Shown: one piece after another, positions 26,743-35,677 of the stretch
How the letters are laid out: each line of letters starts with the position of its first letter
Numbering within the stretch: position 1 is the stretch's first letter
Assembly: GCF_038561935.1 (NCBI RefSeq)
Contig: NZ_CP102770.1
Coordinates: 8,060,001 to 8,124,000 of the forward strand
Reading direction: 5' to 3'
DNA length: 64,000 bases
Origin: Myxococcus stipitatus
Lineage (GTDB): Bacteria > Myxococcota > Myxococcia > Myxococcales > Myxococcaceae
Made by a program: the position numbers and the translations under genes
The notes under the pieces: model-generated
What the model was told of the DNA's origin: nothing
What the model saw: the letters and a program-made list of their open reading frames with translations, nothing else
Databases searched by the model: none

Positions 26743-27822
26743 TCAGAACGGCGAGTCTCCACGCCTTCTCGCAATGGAAAGCGGCGACGAAGTCGGCGTC
26801 AGCCGATGACGCTTCTTGAAGCGCGCCCACTCACGCTGGATGCTGGACGCAGATGCTCCGTTGGCTTCATCTCGGGCCTCTTGCTCGGACAGCGCTTCCT
26901 CATCGGACAATGGCTCACGAGGCTTGGGCTTCTCGCCATGACGCTCACGGAGCAGGTCGAAGGCTTGAACAACCCACTCCTGGCGACGCCCCTCATTGAA
27001 CATCGTCTCCAGTGATTGTGCCGCCGCCTGGTCCACCTGCTTGTCCGCGTACCCATGCAGGACCTTGAGCATCGTAGGGAGTGAGGAATCCAACGGAGGA
27101 TGCTCCACGAAGCCTCGCGCGAACCGCGCGCGCTGCGCCTCCGTCAGCCGAAGGGGGCGCCTTCCTTTCAAGTCGTAAAAGTCATGAATGACATCGGCCC
27201 CTCCCGCCAATCCGTACATGCCATCCCACCGTGTCGCGGGATGGGCGGACACCTGGACCTGCCAGTCCACTCGCATCGGTTCAAGGCTCAGACGATTCCC
27301 GACTCTGCGGGCTTGCGACCTGATGTGCTGAGCCTCCTTCGCGAGCACGACTGCCTGGCGATACGCCGCCACCTCATCATCGCCGGTCGGGTAACGCGTC
27401 CCGTATGACCCCGCCACGGTCTCCCACTTCTCCGTCGCATAGGACAGGAAGGTGACGACGGCGCGCCCCTCCTTGTAATACGGCGGCGGTGGGCATTCTG
27501 AGTCCGCCCAGTAGACCAGGAGCTGCTCTCCCGCTCGGGCTTCGCCTTTCCACACCTCCCTGATGCGCAGACGAGCGACCATGTCTGGTGTGTCCGGACT
27601 CGGTGGAATCATCCCCTTCCGCCCCGTGGCATCAGCGGGTAGCGGACTGACCTCCTCCACGTCCGCCCACACCACCAACGCCGCCTCGCCGGTCATCGTC
27701 CACACCGTCTCGGGAATAGGAGGCTGCGCCCGCGCCAGGGGCCCCTGGATGAGCAATGCCACCAGAACCCAGACGAATCTCCGGACACGCCAACGCCCCA
27801 TCAGGCAGGCAGACACATGCAT
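26743..27822 (-). CDS. Tandem-family secreted protein, copy D (unknown function)
   Basis: A 359-residue, most diverged paralogue and first in transcription order. ATG 27822 follows an AGGGGGATG tract and gives MHVSACLMGRWRVRRFVWVL, a signal peptide ending near ARA. It keeps the family frame: TVWTMTGEAALVVWADVEEV, LRIREVWKG, CPPPPYYKEGRAVVTFL, GSYGTRYPTG, RWDGMYGLAGGAD. The C-terminus ends ARRRGDSPF instead of the GTGGDT tail of the others, and the upstream 16-bp element is missing. It may be the ancestral member from which A-C arose. It is followed by a long run of same-strand iron-uptake genes at lower coordinates, with no evident link. Confidence 0.83.
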   Translation of the reverse strand: MHVSACLMGRWRVRRFVWVLVALLIQGPLARAQPPIPETVWTMTGEAALVVWADVEEVSPLPADATGRKGMIPPSPDTPDMVARLRIREVWKGEARAGEQLLVYWADSECPPPPYYKEGRAVVTFLSYATEKWETVAGSYGTRYPTGDDEVAAYRQAVVLAKEAQHIRSQARRVGNRLSLEPMRVDWQVQVSAHPATRWDGMYGLAGGADVIHDFYDLKGRRPLRLTEAQRARFARGFVEHPPLDSSLPTMLKVLHGYADKQVDQAAAQSLETMFNEGRRQEWVVQAFDLLRERHGEKPKPREPLSDEEALSEQEARDEANGASASSIQREWARFKKRHRLTPTSSPLSIARRRGDSPF

Positions 27823-27947
27823 GAGACATCCCCCTGTCGTGCTCGTGCATCCATGAGACTGCACGACTCACGAGCCGGCAGGGCCACGCGGCGTCCTTCT
27901 CTCCGTCATGAGTCGGTCACGTCCAGGGGCACACAGCCCGCCTGCCC

Positions 27948-28706
27948 TCAGCGGTAGTGCGTGGCAATCCAGTCGCCCTCAATCTGTTGGATGGCGATGT
28001 CCAGGTCATACACAGCCCGAAGCACCTCCGGCCGCATGATTTCGTCCGGCCGTCCCTGGAACAGGACCTTGCCGTCGCGCATCGCGATGAGGTGGTCCGA
28101 GTAGCACGAGGCGAAGTTCAGGTCGTGCAGCACCAGGACGATGCTCTTGCCCAGCGTGTCGGCCGCGGTGCGCAGCTGCTTCATCATCGACACCGCGTGC
28201 TTCAAATCCAATCCATTGAGCGGCTCGTCCAGAAGCACGTGGTCCGTGTCCTGACACAGCACCATCGCCACGAAGGCGCGCTGACGCTGGCCTCCCGACA
28301 GCTCATCCAGGAACCGCTCCGCGAGCGCGCCAAGCCCCATGTGCTGGATGGCCCGCTCCACGTGCTCCCGGTCCTTCACCGTGGGACGCCCCTTGGAGTG
28401 TGGATAGCGGCCGAACGTCACCAACTCCCGCACCGTCAACCGCGCGGTGATGTGATTGTCCTGCCGAAGGATGGCCAGCTTCCGCGCGAGCACCTCCCCC
28501 GGCGTGGTGAGGACGTCCAGGCCATCCACCCGCACCGAGCCCGAGGACATCGGCGACACCCGGCTGATCATCGACAGCAACGTCGACTTGCCCGCGCCGT
28601 TCGGCCCGATGATGGAGGTGATGCCCCCCACCGGGAAGCGCAGGGACACGTCGTCCACGACCACCGTGGCGCCATAGCGCCTGGTGACGTTCGCGGCCTC
28701 AATCAT
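27948..28706 (-). CDS. Iron-siderophore ABC transporter ATP-binding protein
   Basis: A 252-residue FecE/FhuC-type ATPase, last gene of the importer operon. ATG 28706 overlaps the permease stop by 4 bases (ATGA), giving translational coupling; the longer frame upstream is a shadow of the permease. Motifs: Walker A GPNGAGKST (about 35-43), Q-loop in LAILRQDN, signature LSGGQRQR, Walker B DHVLLDEP, and switch His in VLVLHDLN. It energises uptake of ferric siderophore through the two permeases upstream. Similarity to the YclP/FatE group is suggested by gene order, but substrate specificity cannot be read from the ATPase. Confidence 0.95.
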   Translation of the reverse strand: MIEAANVTRRYGATVVVDDVSLRFPVGGITSIIGPNGAGKSTLLSMISRVSPMSSGSVRVDGLDVLTTPGEVLARKLAILRQDNHITARLTVRELVTFGRYPHSKGRPTVKDREHVERAIQHMGLGALAERFLDELSGGQRQRAFVAMVLCQDTDHVLLDEPLNGLDLKHAVSMMKQLRTAADTLGKSIVLVLHDLNFASCYSDHLIAMRDGKVLFQGRPDEIMRPEVLRAVYDLDIAIQQIEGDWIATHYR

Positions 28707-29677
28707 CCCGGGTTCCTCCGCAAGAGCATCGAGATGAACACCAGCCCTCCCACGAAATCGATGATGACGCGCGGGTTGGTGTTGAACGCAAAGACCTGCT
28801 CCAGCAGGAACTGCCCCGCGACCAGGGACACCCCCGCGATGAGCGCCGCCGCGGGCAGCACGAGCCCATGCCGGTACGTGCGCACGACCCCATACGCCAG
28901 GCTGGACACCAGCAGGCCGAAGAAGGTCACCGGCCCCACCAGCGCGCTCGACACGGACACGAGGATGGCCACCACCACCAGCACGCCCGCCACCGTCCGC
29001 GGGTGATTCACCCCCAGGTTGATGGCCGTCTCGCGCCCCAACACCAGCACGTCCAGCGTCCGCAGCATCCGCCACCCGACCACCGACACGCCCAGCGTCA
29101 GCGCGAACGAGATGAGCAGCAGCTCCTCGTCCGGCTGGTTGAAGCTCGCGAAGAACCGGTCCTGCAGGAAGATGAACTCGTTGGGGTCGATGAGCCGCTG
29201 GAGGAACGACGCCAGGCTCTTGAACAACACCCCCAGCACCACGCCCGTCAGGAGCACCCGCTCCACGCCGCGCTGCCCTCCTCCGAACAGGCCCCAGTAC
29301 AGGAGCCCCGAGAAGGCCACCATGACCAGCACCTCCACGCCGAAGCGGAGCCTCGGGTCCAGGCCCGCCACCACCCCGGAGCCCAGGAAGTAGAGCAGGC
29401 ACGTCTGGATGAGCACGTAGAGGTTGTCGAACCCCAGGATGGCGGGCGTCAGCACGCGGTTGCCCGTCACCGTCTGGAAGAGCACCGTGGAGACCGCGAT
29501 GGAGTAGCCCACCAGCAGCGCCGTCGCGAGCTTGCGCCCTCGGAACGGGAGGATGAACCGCCAATCACTCCCCACGTTGACGAGCAGGAACAGCCCGGCG
29601 CACGCCAGCGCCACGGCGCCCAGGATGAGCAACATGCGCTCGGGCCGACGCGTCTCCACCAGGCGCTCAGCCAACAC
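28703..29677 (-). CDS. Iron-siderophore ABC transporter permease (FecCD family), second permease
   Basis: A 324-residue polytopic membrane protein with about nine hydrophobic segments. FecCD landmarks: RGRKLATALLVGYSIAVS near the start, GNRVLTPAILGFDNLYVL, LGRETAINLGVN, and the terminal GPVTFFGLLVSSLAYGVV. It overlaps the first permease by 11 bases and the ATPase by 4, so the operon is tightly coupled. It forms a heterodimeric channel with the 29667-30629 product. Companion order (binding protein, permease, permease, ATPase) matches YclNOPQ/FatBDC-type catechol-siderophore importers. Confidence 0.95.
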   Translation of the reverse strand: MLAERLVETRRPERMLLILGAVALACAGLFLLVNVGSDWRFILPFRGRKLATALLVGYSIAVSTVLFQTVTGNRVLTPAILGFDNLYVLIQTCLLYFLGSGVVAGLDPRLRFGVEVLVMVAFSGLLYWGLFGGGQRGVERVLLTGVVLGVLFKSLASFLQRLIDPNEFIFLQDRFFASFNQPDEELLLISFALTLGVSVVGWRMLRTLDVLVLGRETAINLGVNHPRTVAGVLVVVAILVSVSSALVGPVTFFGLLVSSLAYGVVRTYRHGLVLPAAALIAGVSLVAGQFLLEQVFAFNTNPRVIIDFVGGLVFISMLLRRNPG

Positions 29678-30629
29678 GGGCTTCCCTCCGCGTCAGGAGG
29701 CTCAGGAAGAGCACGCTGCCCGCGACGCCCGCGATGGTCGCCCCGGGGATTTCATAGGGGAAGCGCACCACCCGGCCCAGGACGTCACACAGCAACACGA
29801 AGCCCGCCCCACCCACCGCCACCCATGGCAATGAGCGCCGCGTGTTGTCACCCAGGAACATGCTGACGAGGTTGGGAACCAGCAGCCCCAGGAACGGCAC
29901 CATCCCCACCGTGACGACCACCAGCCCCGTGATGAGCGAGACGATGAGCAGCCCCAGCGCCACGATGCGCGAGTAGCGCATCCCCAGGTTCGTGGTGAAG
30001 GACTCCCCCATCCCCGCCACCGTGAAGCGGTCCGCGGCGAAGTACGCGCCACACGTGAGGCCGAACGCCGCCCACAGCAGCTCGTAGCGCCCCCGCAGCA
30101 CGTTGGAGAAGTCGCCCGTCTTCCATGCGTTGACCGACTGGAGCAGGTCGGACCGGTACGCGAAGAACGTCGTCACCGAGTCGAACACACTGCCCAGCAC
30201 CAGCCCCACCAGCGGGACGATGAGCACCGAGCGCAGCGGGATGCGCCGCAGGATGAGCAGGAACAACGCCGTGCCCGCCAGCGAGAACGCCGCCGCGACG
30301 AGCATCTTCCCCAGCACCGGGAGCTGGGGCATCAGCATGGTGGCGACGAGCAACCCCAGGCCCGCGGAGTCCGCCGCGCCCACCGTCGCGGGCTCCACGA
30401 AGCGGTTGCGCGCGAGCATCTGGAGGATGAGCCCCGCCACGCCCAGCGAGGTGCCCACCAGCAGGACCGCCAGCAGCCGGGGGATGCGGCTGATGAGCAA
30501 CATCTGGAGCGCCTGCTCATCCGGCCCCGGCGACACCAGCGCGTGCCAGGACACGTCGCCCACGCCAATGAACACGCTGACCAGGGCCAGCAGGGCAATG
30601 ACGGCAACGGCGGCGACGAGTCGAATCAC
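29667..30629 (-). CDS. Iron-siderophore ABC transporter permease (FecCD family), first permease
   Basis: A 320-residue permease with multiple hydrophobic helices. Typical motifs: ISRIPRLLAVLLVGTSLGVAG, ARNRFVEPATVGAADSAGLG, NLGMRYSRIVALG, VPFLGLLVPNLVS, and the terminal IPGATIAGVAGSVLFLSLL. The ATG at 30629 lies 12 bp after the stop of the binding-protein gene, and its end overlaps the second permease. The two permeases are paralogous but clearly diverged, as is normal for heterodimeric importers of this type. Confidence 0.95.
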   Translation of the reverse strand: MIRLVAAVAVIALLALVSVFIGVGDVSWHALVSPGPDEQALQMLLISRIPRLLAVLLVGTSLGVAGLILQMLARNRFVEPATVGAADSAGLGLLVATMLMPQLPVLGKMLVAAAFSLAGTALFLLILRRIPLRSVLIVPLVGLVLGSVFDSVTTFFAYRSDLLQSVNAWKTGDFSNVLRGRYELLWAAFGLTCGAYFAADRFTVAGMGESFTTNLGMRYSRIVALGLLIVSLITGLVVVTVGMVPFLGLLVPNLVSMFLGDNTRRSLPWVAVGGAGFVLLCDVLGRVVRFPYEIPGATIAGVAGSVLFLSLLTRREARVG

Positions 30630-30641
30630 GGCTCGGGCAAC

Positions 30642-31595
30642 CTATGGCGCCTTCGAGGCGTAGAACTCCGCGACCTGCCCGCGCAGCCGGTCCACCGCCT
30701 GGATGCCGCCACCAATGAGGTACGCGTTCATCGGGTCCAGATAGACGACCTGCCCCTTCTTCCACGCCGTCGTCTGGTGGACCAGCTCGTTGTCGAGCAC
30801 CTGCCGCGCCCCACCCGACTGCCCCATGCCCGCGTCCCTATCAATCACGAACAGCCAGTCGGGGTTCTTCTCGCGGATGAACTCCGAGCCGATGACCTCG
30901 CCATGCAGGGACGCGCTGAGCCCCGCGGCGGCCACCGGCACGCCGAAGTCACCGTGGATGACACCGAAGCGGGAGCCCGGGCCATACGCGCTGATGCGCC
31001 CGCCCGTCACGAGCACCACCAGCCCCGTGCCTCGGCTCGTCGTCGTCTCCTTCAGCTTCGCGATGGAGGCGCGCAGCTCCGTCACCAGCACTCGCGCCTT
31101 CTCCTCCCTGCCGAAGAGGGTCGCCAGCAGCTCCGTGTTGGCGACCACCGTGTCCAGGTAGTTCACCCCACCCATGGGCAGGTCCACCGTGGGCGCGATG
31201 CGGGACAGGTTCGCGTACTTCGCGCTGGAGCGCCCCCCCGTGATGATGAGGTCCGGGCGCGCGGAGTGGAGGGCCTCGTAGTTCGGCTCGAACAGCGTCC
31301 CCATGCGCGGGTACTTCGCGTCCCCGAACGGCGCGAGGTGCCCCGGGAACTGGTCCCCCGCCACGGCGAAGACCTCCACGCCCAACGCCTGGAGGATGTC
31401 CAACGCCACCAGGTCGAAGACCACGACGCGCTGGGGATGCAGCGGGACCACCGACGTCCCCTGGGCATGCTTGACGGTGCGCCCCTTCTCGGACGGCGCC
31501 TCCGCCGCAGGAGCAGCTCCCGACGCGGGCTCCGGCGAGCGCTGGCACGCAGCCCCCAGGCCCACGACGGCCAGCACCACGGCGGCTCGCCACAT
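30642..31595 (-). CDS. Siderophore ABC transporter substrate-binding lipoprotein
   Basis: A 317-residue periplasmic-binding protein of the FatB/YclQ/CeuA group, first gene of the operon. ATG 31595 gives the signal MWRAAVVLAVVGLGAAC with lipidation Cys17; no clear Shine-Dalgarno precedes it, and the frame remains open to 31730. The mature protein has HPQRVVVFDLVALDILQALG, RPDLIITGGRSS, GGRISAYGPGSRFGVIHGDFG and NPDWLFVIDRDAG, all typical of the petrobactin/anguibactin-type binding group. A Fur-box-like palindrome lies about 105 bp upstream. No siderophore biosynthesis genes are in the window, so it may take up a xenosiderophore or one made elsewhere. Confidence 0.92.
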   Translation of the reverse strand: MWRAAVVLAVVGLGAACQRSPEPASGAAPAAEAPSEKGRTVKHAQGTSVVPLHPQRVVVFDLVALDILQALGVEVFAVAGDQFPGHLAPFGDAKYPRMGTLFEPNYEALHSARPDLIITGGRSSAKYANLSRIAPTVDLPMGGVNYLDTVVANTELLATLFGREEKARVLVTELRASIAKLKETTTSRGTGLVVLVTGGRISAYGPGSRFGVIHGDFGVPVAAAGLSASLHGEVIGSEFIREKNPDWLFVIDRDAGMGQSGGARQVLDNELVHQTTAWKKGQVVYLDPMNAYLIGGGIQAVDRLRGQVAEFYASKAP

Positions 31596-31700
31596 CACGG
31601 AGGAGGTCAAGGAACGCCTGTCAGATGTGCTCACGATTTCCACCACCCAGTGCCGCGGAACGACTCGGCCCCACCCGCGGACCGCGCCCTTACACATCAT

Positions 31701-31717
31701 TTGATTCTGCAAATCAA
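31701..31717. promoter_or_regulatory. Fur-box-like palindrome upstream of the iron importer operon
   Basis: TTGATT / AATCAA inverted repeat with a 5-base centre, in an AT-rich patch (31698-31720) that stands out in this GC-rich sequence. It sits between the serine hydrolase stop and the binding-protein start. Iron-dependent repression is expected for such operons; the site assignment is tentative. Confidence 0.45.
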
Positions 31718-31798
31718 TATCAGAGTCCACGAAGAATCAAGGTCCCGACGGCCCCAGGGAGTGGGGGTAGGTGTTCCGCGCCTTCGTGCGTCCGTCCG

Positions 31799-32803
31799 TC
31801 AGTCCTGGACCTGGCCCGTGAAGTACGCCGCGCGGATGAGTCGGCCGCAGAGGATGGACTTGCCGGAGGGCGTCTGCTCCGCGGGGGTGGTGGGTGTCTG
31901 CCCCACGACGCCGAGCATGTCTTCGCGGGCGACAATCAGGTACGTGCTCTTGTCCTTGGAGACCCAGGGATAGAAGCCGAAGAGGCCCGCGCTGCTGAAG
32001 CCGCCGCTGTGGGCCGGGCCCTGGTCCGGCTCCACCCAGTGGGCCAGCGAATAGCGCGCGGGCTCGTTCGAGAACCAGGGGCTGTAGCCCACGTCGCCGC
32101 ACGCGGGCGAGGCACAGACGCTGGCCGTGCCCAGGAAGGCGCCCAGCTTCAGTCCGCCCGTCATGAGGGCTCGAAGGAAGCGCGCGTACTCGGTGGCGCT
32201 CGTCTTCGCGCCGCCCGCGAGGTTGACGTTGCCGTAAGAAAGGTCGAGCGGCAGTCGGCTCTCCACTTCGGACGCGAGCGCGAGCGTGCCGGATGCGCCC
32301 AGGTTCATGGCGTAGTCGGCGTGCGCCTCGAGGTGCCCGGGCTGATAGACGAAGCGCGGAGGACTGGCCGGCGCGTAGTCGACCAGCGGCCCGGTGATGT
32401 TCCGCGTCAGGTTGCAGCCGTGCACGGTGGTGAGCAGGGCTTTGCAGTCGGACTCGTCCGCGGGCTCGAGCAGGGGCGTCGTGCTGGTGAAGTTGAGGAA
32501 CGGGACGTCCACCAGGCGGGGCGCGCCGCCTCGGACCTCCAGGACATAGGCGCCATAGAGCCACTTCGAGGCCGACGCGATGTTCATCACGCTCCCGGCC
32601 CCGGGGGCCAGAAGGCCCACCGAATCGCCGACGACCTTCCCGCCCGCGTCCCCCATCTCCCAGTAGAACGGGCGCACGTCGGCACAGGCATTCCGCGTGG
32701 AGCGCGCCGTCAACCGCGCCGCCTCCGGGTCACGCGCCGAGGGCTGCGCCAGGCTCACCGCCGCGCACAGCACCAGTCCCAGTCCCACCCGTCCGTTGTT
32801 CAT
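31799..32803 (-). CDS. Exported serine hydrolase (beta-lactamase / class C PBP-like)
   Basis: A 334-residue secreted protein. ATG 32803 gives the signal MNNGRVGLGLVLCAAVSLAQ; ATG 32818 or GTG 32842 are alternative starts. The SxxK motif SASK occurs in VMNIASASKWLYGAYV near residue 80. SYGN and HSGG could serve as the second and third active-site elements of a penicillin-recognising fold. Several Cys pairs suggest disulfides. It is more divergent than a true beta-lactamase; a periplasmic or secreted esterase or peptidase role is possible. Transcribed upstream of the iron operon but separated from it by about 200 bp and the Fur-like site. Confidence 0.75.
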   Translation of the reverse strand: MNNGRVGLGLVLCAAVSLAQPSARDPEAARLTARSTRNACADVRPFYWEMGDAGGKVVGDSVGLLAPGAGSVMNIASASKWLYGAYVLEVRGGAPRLVDVPFLNFTSTTPLLEPADESDCKALLTTVHGCNLTRNITGPLVDYAPASPPRFVYQPGHLEAHADYAMNLGASGTLALASEVESRLPLDLSYGNVNLAGGAKTSATEYARFLRALMTGGLKLGAFLGTASVCASPACGDVGYSPWFSNEPARYSLAHWVEPDQGPAHSGGFSSAGLFGFYPWVSKDKSTYLIVAREDMLGVVGQTPTTPAEQTPSGKSILCGRLIRAAYFTGQVQD

Positions 32804-32944
32804 GCTCGAGGCCCCCATTCGTGCCGGGTATTCTTCCTTCACGCGTCGCGGAAGCCAATGCCTCTCGGCTCATGCGCGGCACGCACAGGTGAAGTGCCAG
32901 GACCTCACTCGCGTCCACGAGGTCCGCGCGGCACTCCTTCGTGC

Positions 32945-33448
32945 ATGAGCGTTCTCACCGAATCGAAGCCCCTGAGTCCCTGGAGTCTCGCCATCCGCTC
33001 CGCCCTCGCCTCGGGGGGCGTGTTGCTGATGACGAGCGTCCACCACGTCTACGGCGCCCTCCGATACGAGACCCCCTGGCGCCTGCACATGGTCGCCGTC
33101 TCCGCCCTCACCGCGCTGGGCCTCGTGGGCACACTGAGCCTCTTTCGCGCGAGACCGGAGGGAGGACTCGGCACGGCGGCGCTGGGGTTCTTCGCGCTGC
33201 TCACGCTGGCGCTCCCCGTGGGGATGATTGGGACGTACGAGGGCCTCTACAACCACGTCCTCAAGAACATCCTCTTCTTCGGAGGCGCGTCGGCCTCGCT
33301 GCTCCACACGCTCTTCCCGCCGCCCGTGTACGAGCTGCCGAACGACTTCTTCTTCGAGCTCACCGGGAACCTCCAGGTGGTTCCCGCCGCGCTCTCATTC
33401 CTCTTCCTATCGCGCCTGCTCAAGCAATGGCTGCGCGACAGGAGGTAG
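32945..33448 (+). CDS. Small integral membrane protein of unknown function
   Basis: A 167-residue protein with about four hydrophobic helices: ALASGGVLLMTSVHHVYGA, MVAVSALTALGLVGTLSLF, LGFFALLTLALPVGMIG, and a short C-terminal one. ATG 32945 follows the divergent serine hydrolase promoter region; the far longer open frame upstream is a shadow. There are conserved-looking HHVYG and YNHVLKN motifs with His residues in or near the membrane, but no family I can name. It ends at the palindromic terminator shared with the convergent M3 peptidase gene. Confidence 0.8.
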   Translation: MSVLTESKPLSPWSLAIRSALASGGVLLMTSVHHVYGALRYETPWRLHMVAVSALTALGLVGTLSLFRARPEGGLGTAALGFFALLTLALPVGMIGTYEGLYNHVLKNILFFGGASASLLHTLFPPPVYELPNDFFFELTGNLQVVPAALSFLFLSRLLKQWLRDRR

Positions 33449-33456
33449 CCGGCGCG

Positions 33457-33481
33457 GGCGTCCGGCGTGTCACCGGACGCC
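33457..33481. terminator. Bidirectional hairpin terminator between convergent genes
   Basis: Perfect 9-bp inverted repeat GGCGTCCGG / CCGGACGCC with a 7-base loop in the 41-bp gap between the membrane protein and M3 peptidase stops. Flanking GC pairs extend it with one bulge. Confidence 0.65.
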
Positions 33482-33489
33482 CCGCTCGC

Positions 33490-35442
33490 TCAGGCCGCCT
33501 TGTTCAGCCAGGCCTCATAGGCGGCGTAGTCGTAGTCCCGCCCCAAGAAGGCGTGGACCAGCCGGGCCGCGTCGTCCGAGCCGCCCGGCTCCAGCACCGC
33601 GCGGCGGTACGCCTTCGCGGGCTCGGGAGACAGCAGGCCCTTCTCCTGGAACACCGTGAAGAGGTCCTTCGCGATGACCATCGACCACATGTACGTGTAG
33701 TAGTTCGACGAGTACCCCTCGAGGTGCCCGAAGGACAGGTGGAAGTACGTGTCCTCCACGTAGGGGAACGGCGTGTACTTGCCCTGAAGCTCCCGCACCA
33801 GCGCGGTGGCATCCAGCCCCGCCGGGTCCCGGCGATAGAGCTCCAGGCTGAGCGCCGCGTAGAACATCTGCTGGCGCACCCACAGCCCCTTGCCGAACTC
33901 GTCCGCGCGGCGAAGGCGCGTCACCATCTCCTCGGGGAGCAGCTCGCCCGTCTGGTAGTGCTTCGCGAACGTGCGCAGGCTGGCCGCGTCGCGCGCCCAC
34001 TCCTCCAGCATCTGCGACGGCGCCTCCACGAAGTCCCACTCCGTGCGCACGCCCGACACGCCGGACCAGCGCGTGTGACCACCGAAGATGTGGTGCAGCA
34101 GGTGGCCGAACTCGTGGAGGAACGTCTCCACGTCGTCGTGCTGGAGCAGCGCGGGCTCGGCGCCGGGCTTGGGGAAGTTGCACATCAGCACGCCCTCCGG
34201 CAGCCGGTGTCCGGCCTTGCCGCTGGTGAGCGTGAACTGCGCCGCGTGCTTGTACTTGTCCGCGCGCGGGTGCATGTCCAGGTAGAAGCGGCCCTTCAGC
34301 ACGCCGTCCTCCAGCACGTCGTACGCCTCCACGTCGGGGTGCCACACCGTGGCGTCCTTCACGGGGCGGTAGGTCACGCCGAACAGGCGGGCCGTCAGGT
34401 CCAGCATCCCCTGCTTCACGCGCGAGTACTCGAAGTAGGGGCGCACCGCCTGCGAGTCGAAGGCGTACTGCTCCGCCTTGATGCGGTCCTCCAGGTACGC
34501 CTGGTCCCACGGGTCCACGCGCGCGGCATCGGGCGTGTCCTTGCGCTTGCGCTCCAGGAGGAGTCCGTAGTCGCGCTGCATGCGCGCCCCCGAGGCATTC
34601 GCGACGCGGGTGATGAAGTCCGCGGCGGCGTCCTCGTTGCGGATCATCTTGTCCTCCGTCGCATAGGCCGCGTAGTTGCGGTAGCCCAGCAACGTGGCCA
34701 GCTCGTGACGGCGCGCCACCATGCGCTGGAGCACGTCCGTGTTGCTGGGGTAACCCCGATGGCGGAACGTGCGCCACAGCTGCTCTCGCGCCTTCGCGTC
34801 GCGCGAGTACGTCATGAAGGGGATGATGTCCGGGTAGTCCGTGGTGATGGTCACCTTCCCGTCCGCGCCCGGGGGGTGGGCTCGGACGTAGTCGTCCGGC
34901 AGCCCGTCCAGCGCGGAGGGAGGCAGGGACACCGTGCGCGTGTCCTGGAGCATGTTGCGGCTGAACTCCTGGCCGATGCGGACCAGCTCCTCGTTCAGCT
35001 CCTTCACCCGGGCCCGCGTCGCGTCATCCCGGTCCACGCCCGAGCGGCGGAAGTCCCGCAGCACCTTCTCCATCCACTTGCGCGTCTGCGCGTCCTGCCC
35101 CGAGAGGTCCTGCGCGACGAGCACGTCGTAGACGCCCCGGTCCATGTGGATTTCGGTGGCGAGCGTCTCCACGGCCTGCTCGGCGGCCTCGGCGGCCTCG
35201 CGCATGGCGGCCTCGGGGTGCGAGTGGCGCACGACGCTCGCGCGAGCCCCGGCGTTCTCGAGCGAGGCCATGGACTCGTCGTACAGCTCCAGCACCTGGC
35301 CGACGTCGAACGGGGCCTTGAGCGTCTTGAGGCGGGCGATGCCGGCGCGCGTGGTCTCCATGGCGGCCTCACCGGAGCGACGGAACTCGTCGGGAGGACA
35401 GGTGATGAGGCGAACGGTGTCGGGGACAGGCGTTTCTGGCAC
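33490..35442 (-). CDS. M3 family oligopeptidase (thimet oligopeptidase-like)
   Basis: A 650-residue zinc peptidase. I prefer GTG 35442, nine bases after AGGAG, over the TTG at 35484. The HExxH motif is HEFGH at 443-447 in FLHEFGHLLHHIFGGHTR, with the third-ligand region FVEAPSQMLEEW downstream. Other M3 signatures: GRFYLDMHPRADKYKHAAQF and YFHLSFGHLEGYSSNYYTYMW near the C-terminus. Length and motifs match the thimet/Dcp-type subfamily, which degrades short peptides. There is no signal peptide, so it is cytoplasmic and probably recycles peptides taken up during predation. Monocistronic, with a terminator downstream. Confidence 0.95.
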   Translation of the reverse strand: MPETPVPDTVRLITCPPDEFRRSGEAAMETTRAGIARLKTLKAPFDVGQVLELYDESMASLENAGARASVVRHSHPEAAMREAAEAAEQAVETLATEIHMDRGVYDVLVAQDLSGQDAQTRKWMEKVLRDFRRSGVDRDDATRARVKELNEELVRIGQEFSRNMLQDTRTVSLPPSALDGLPDDYVRAHPPGADGKVTITTDYPDIIPFMTYSRDAKAREQLWRTFRHRGYPSNTDVLQRMVARRHELATLLGYRNYAAYATEDKMIRNEDAAADFITRVANASGARMQRDYGLLLERKRKDTPDAARVDPWDQAYLEDRIKAEQYAFDSQAVRPYFEYSRVKQGMLDLTARLFGVTYRPVKDATVWHPDVEAYDVLEDGVLKGRFYLDMHPRADKYKHAAQFTLTSGKAGHRLPEGVLMCNFPKPGAEPALLQHDDVETFLHEFGHLLHHIFGGHTRWSGVSGVRTEWDFVEAPSQMLEEWARDAASLRTFAKHYQTGELLPEEMVTRLRRADEFGKGLWVRQQMFYAALSLELYRRDPAGLDATALVRELQGKYTPFPYVEDTYFHLSFGHLEGYSSNYYTYMWSMVIAKDLFTVFQEKGLLSPEPAKAYRRAVLEPGGSDDAARLVHAFLGRDYDYAAYEAWLNKAA

Positions 35443-35677
35443 GGGCGGCTCTCCTGGGCGTGCGGTCGGAATCAGTGCGGGCAAAGGTAATCCGCCCGCC
35501 GCTCGGGAGCAGCAGTGATTGAGGTGAGGACCCTCGGGATGTCGTGCGGATTACGGCGCTCCCTCCAGGGGGATGGCCCCGGGGGTTCACCAGCGGGCCT
35601 CGCGGAGCCGTCGTCCGGGGCACCGGGGTGTGGCGGCGCCCGTCACCGACGTCGTGACGGGGCGCGGGACTGCGTCA

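Noticed and set aside
31799-32803. Antibiotic-resistance beta-lactamase
   Set aside because: Only the SASK motif is convincing; the remaining motifs are weak and the overall sequence does not look like a class A, C or D enzyme.
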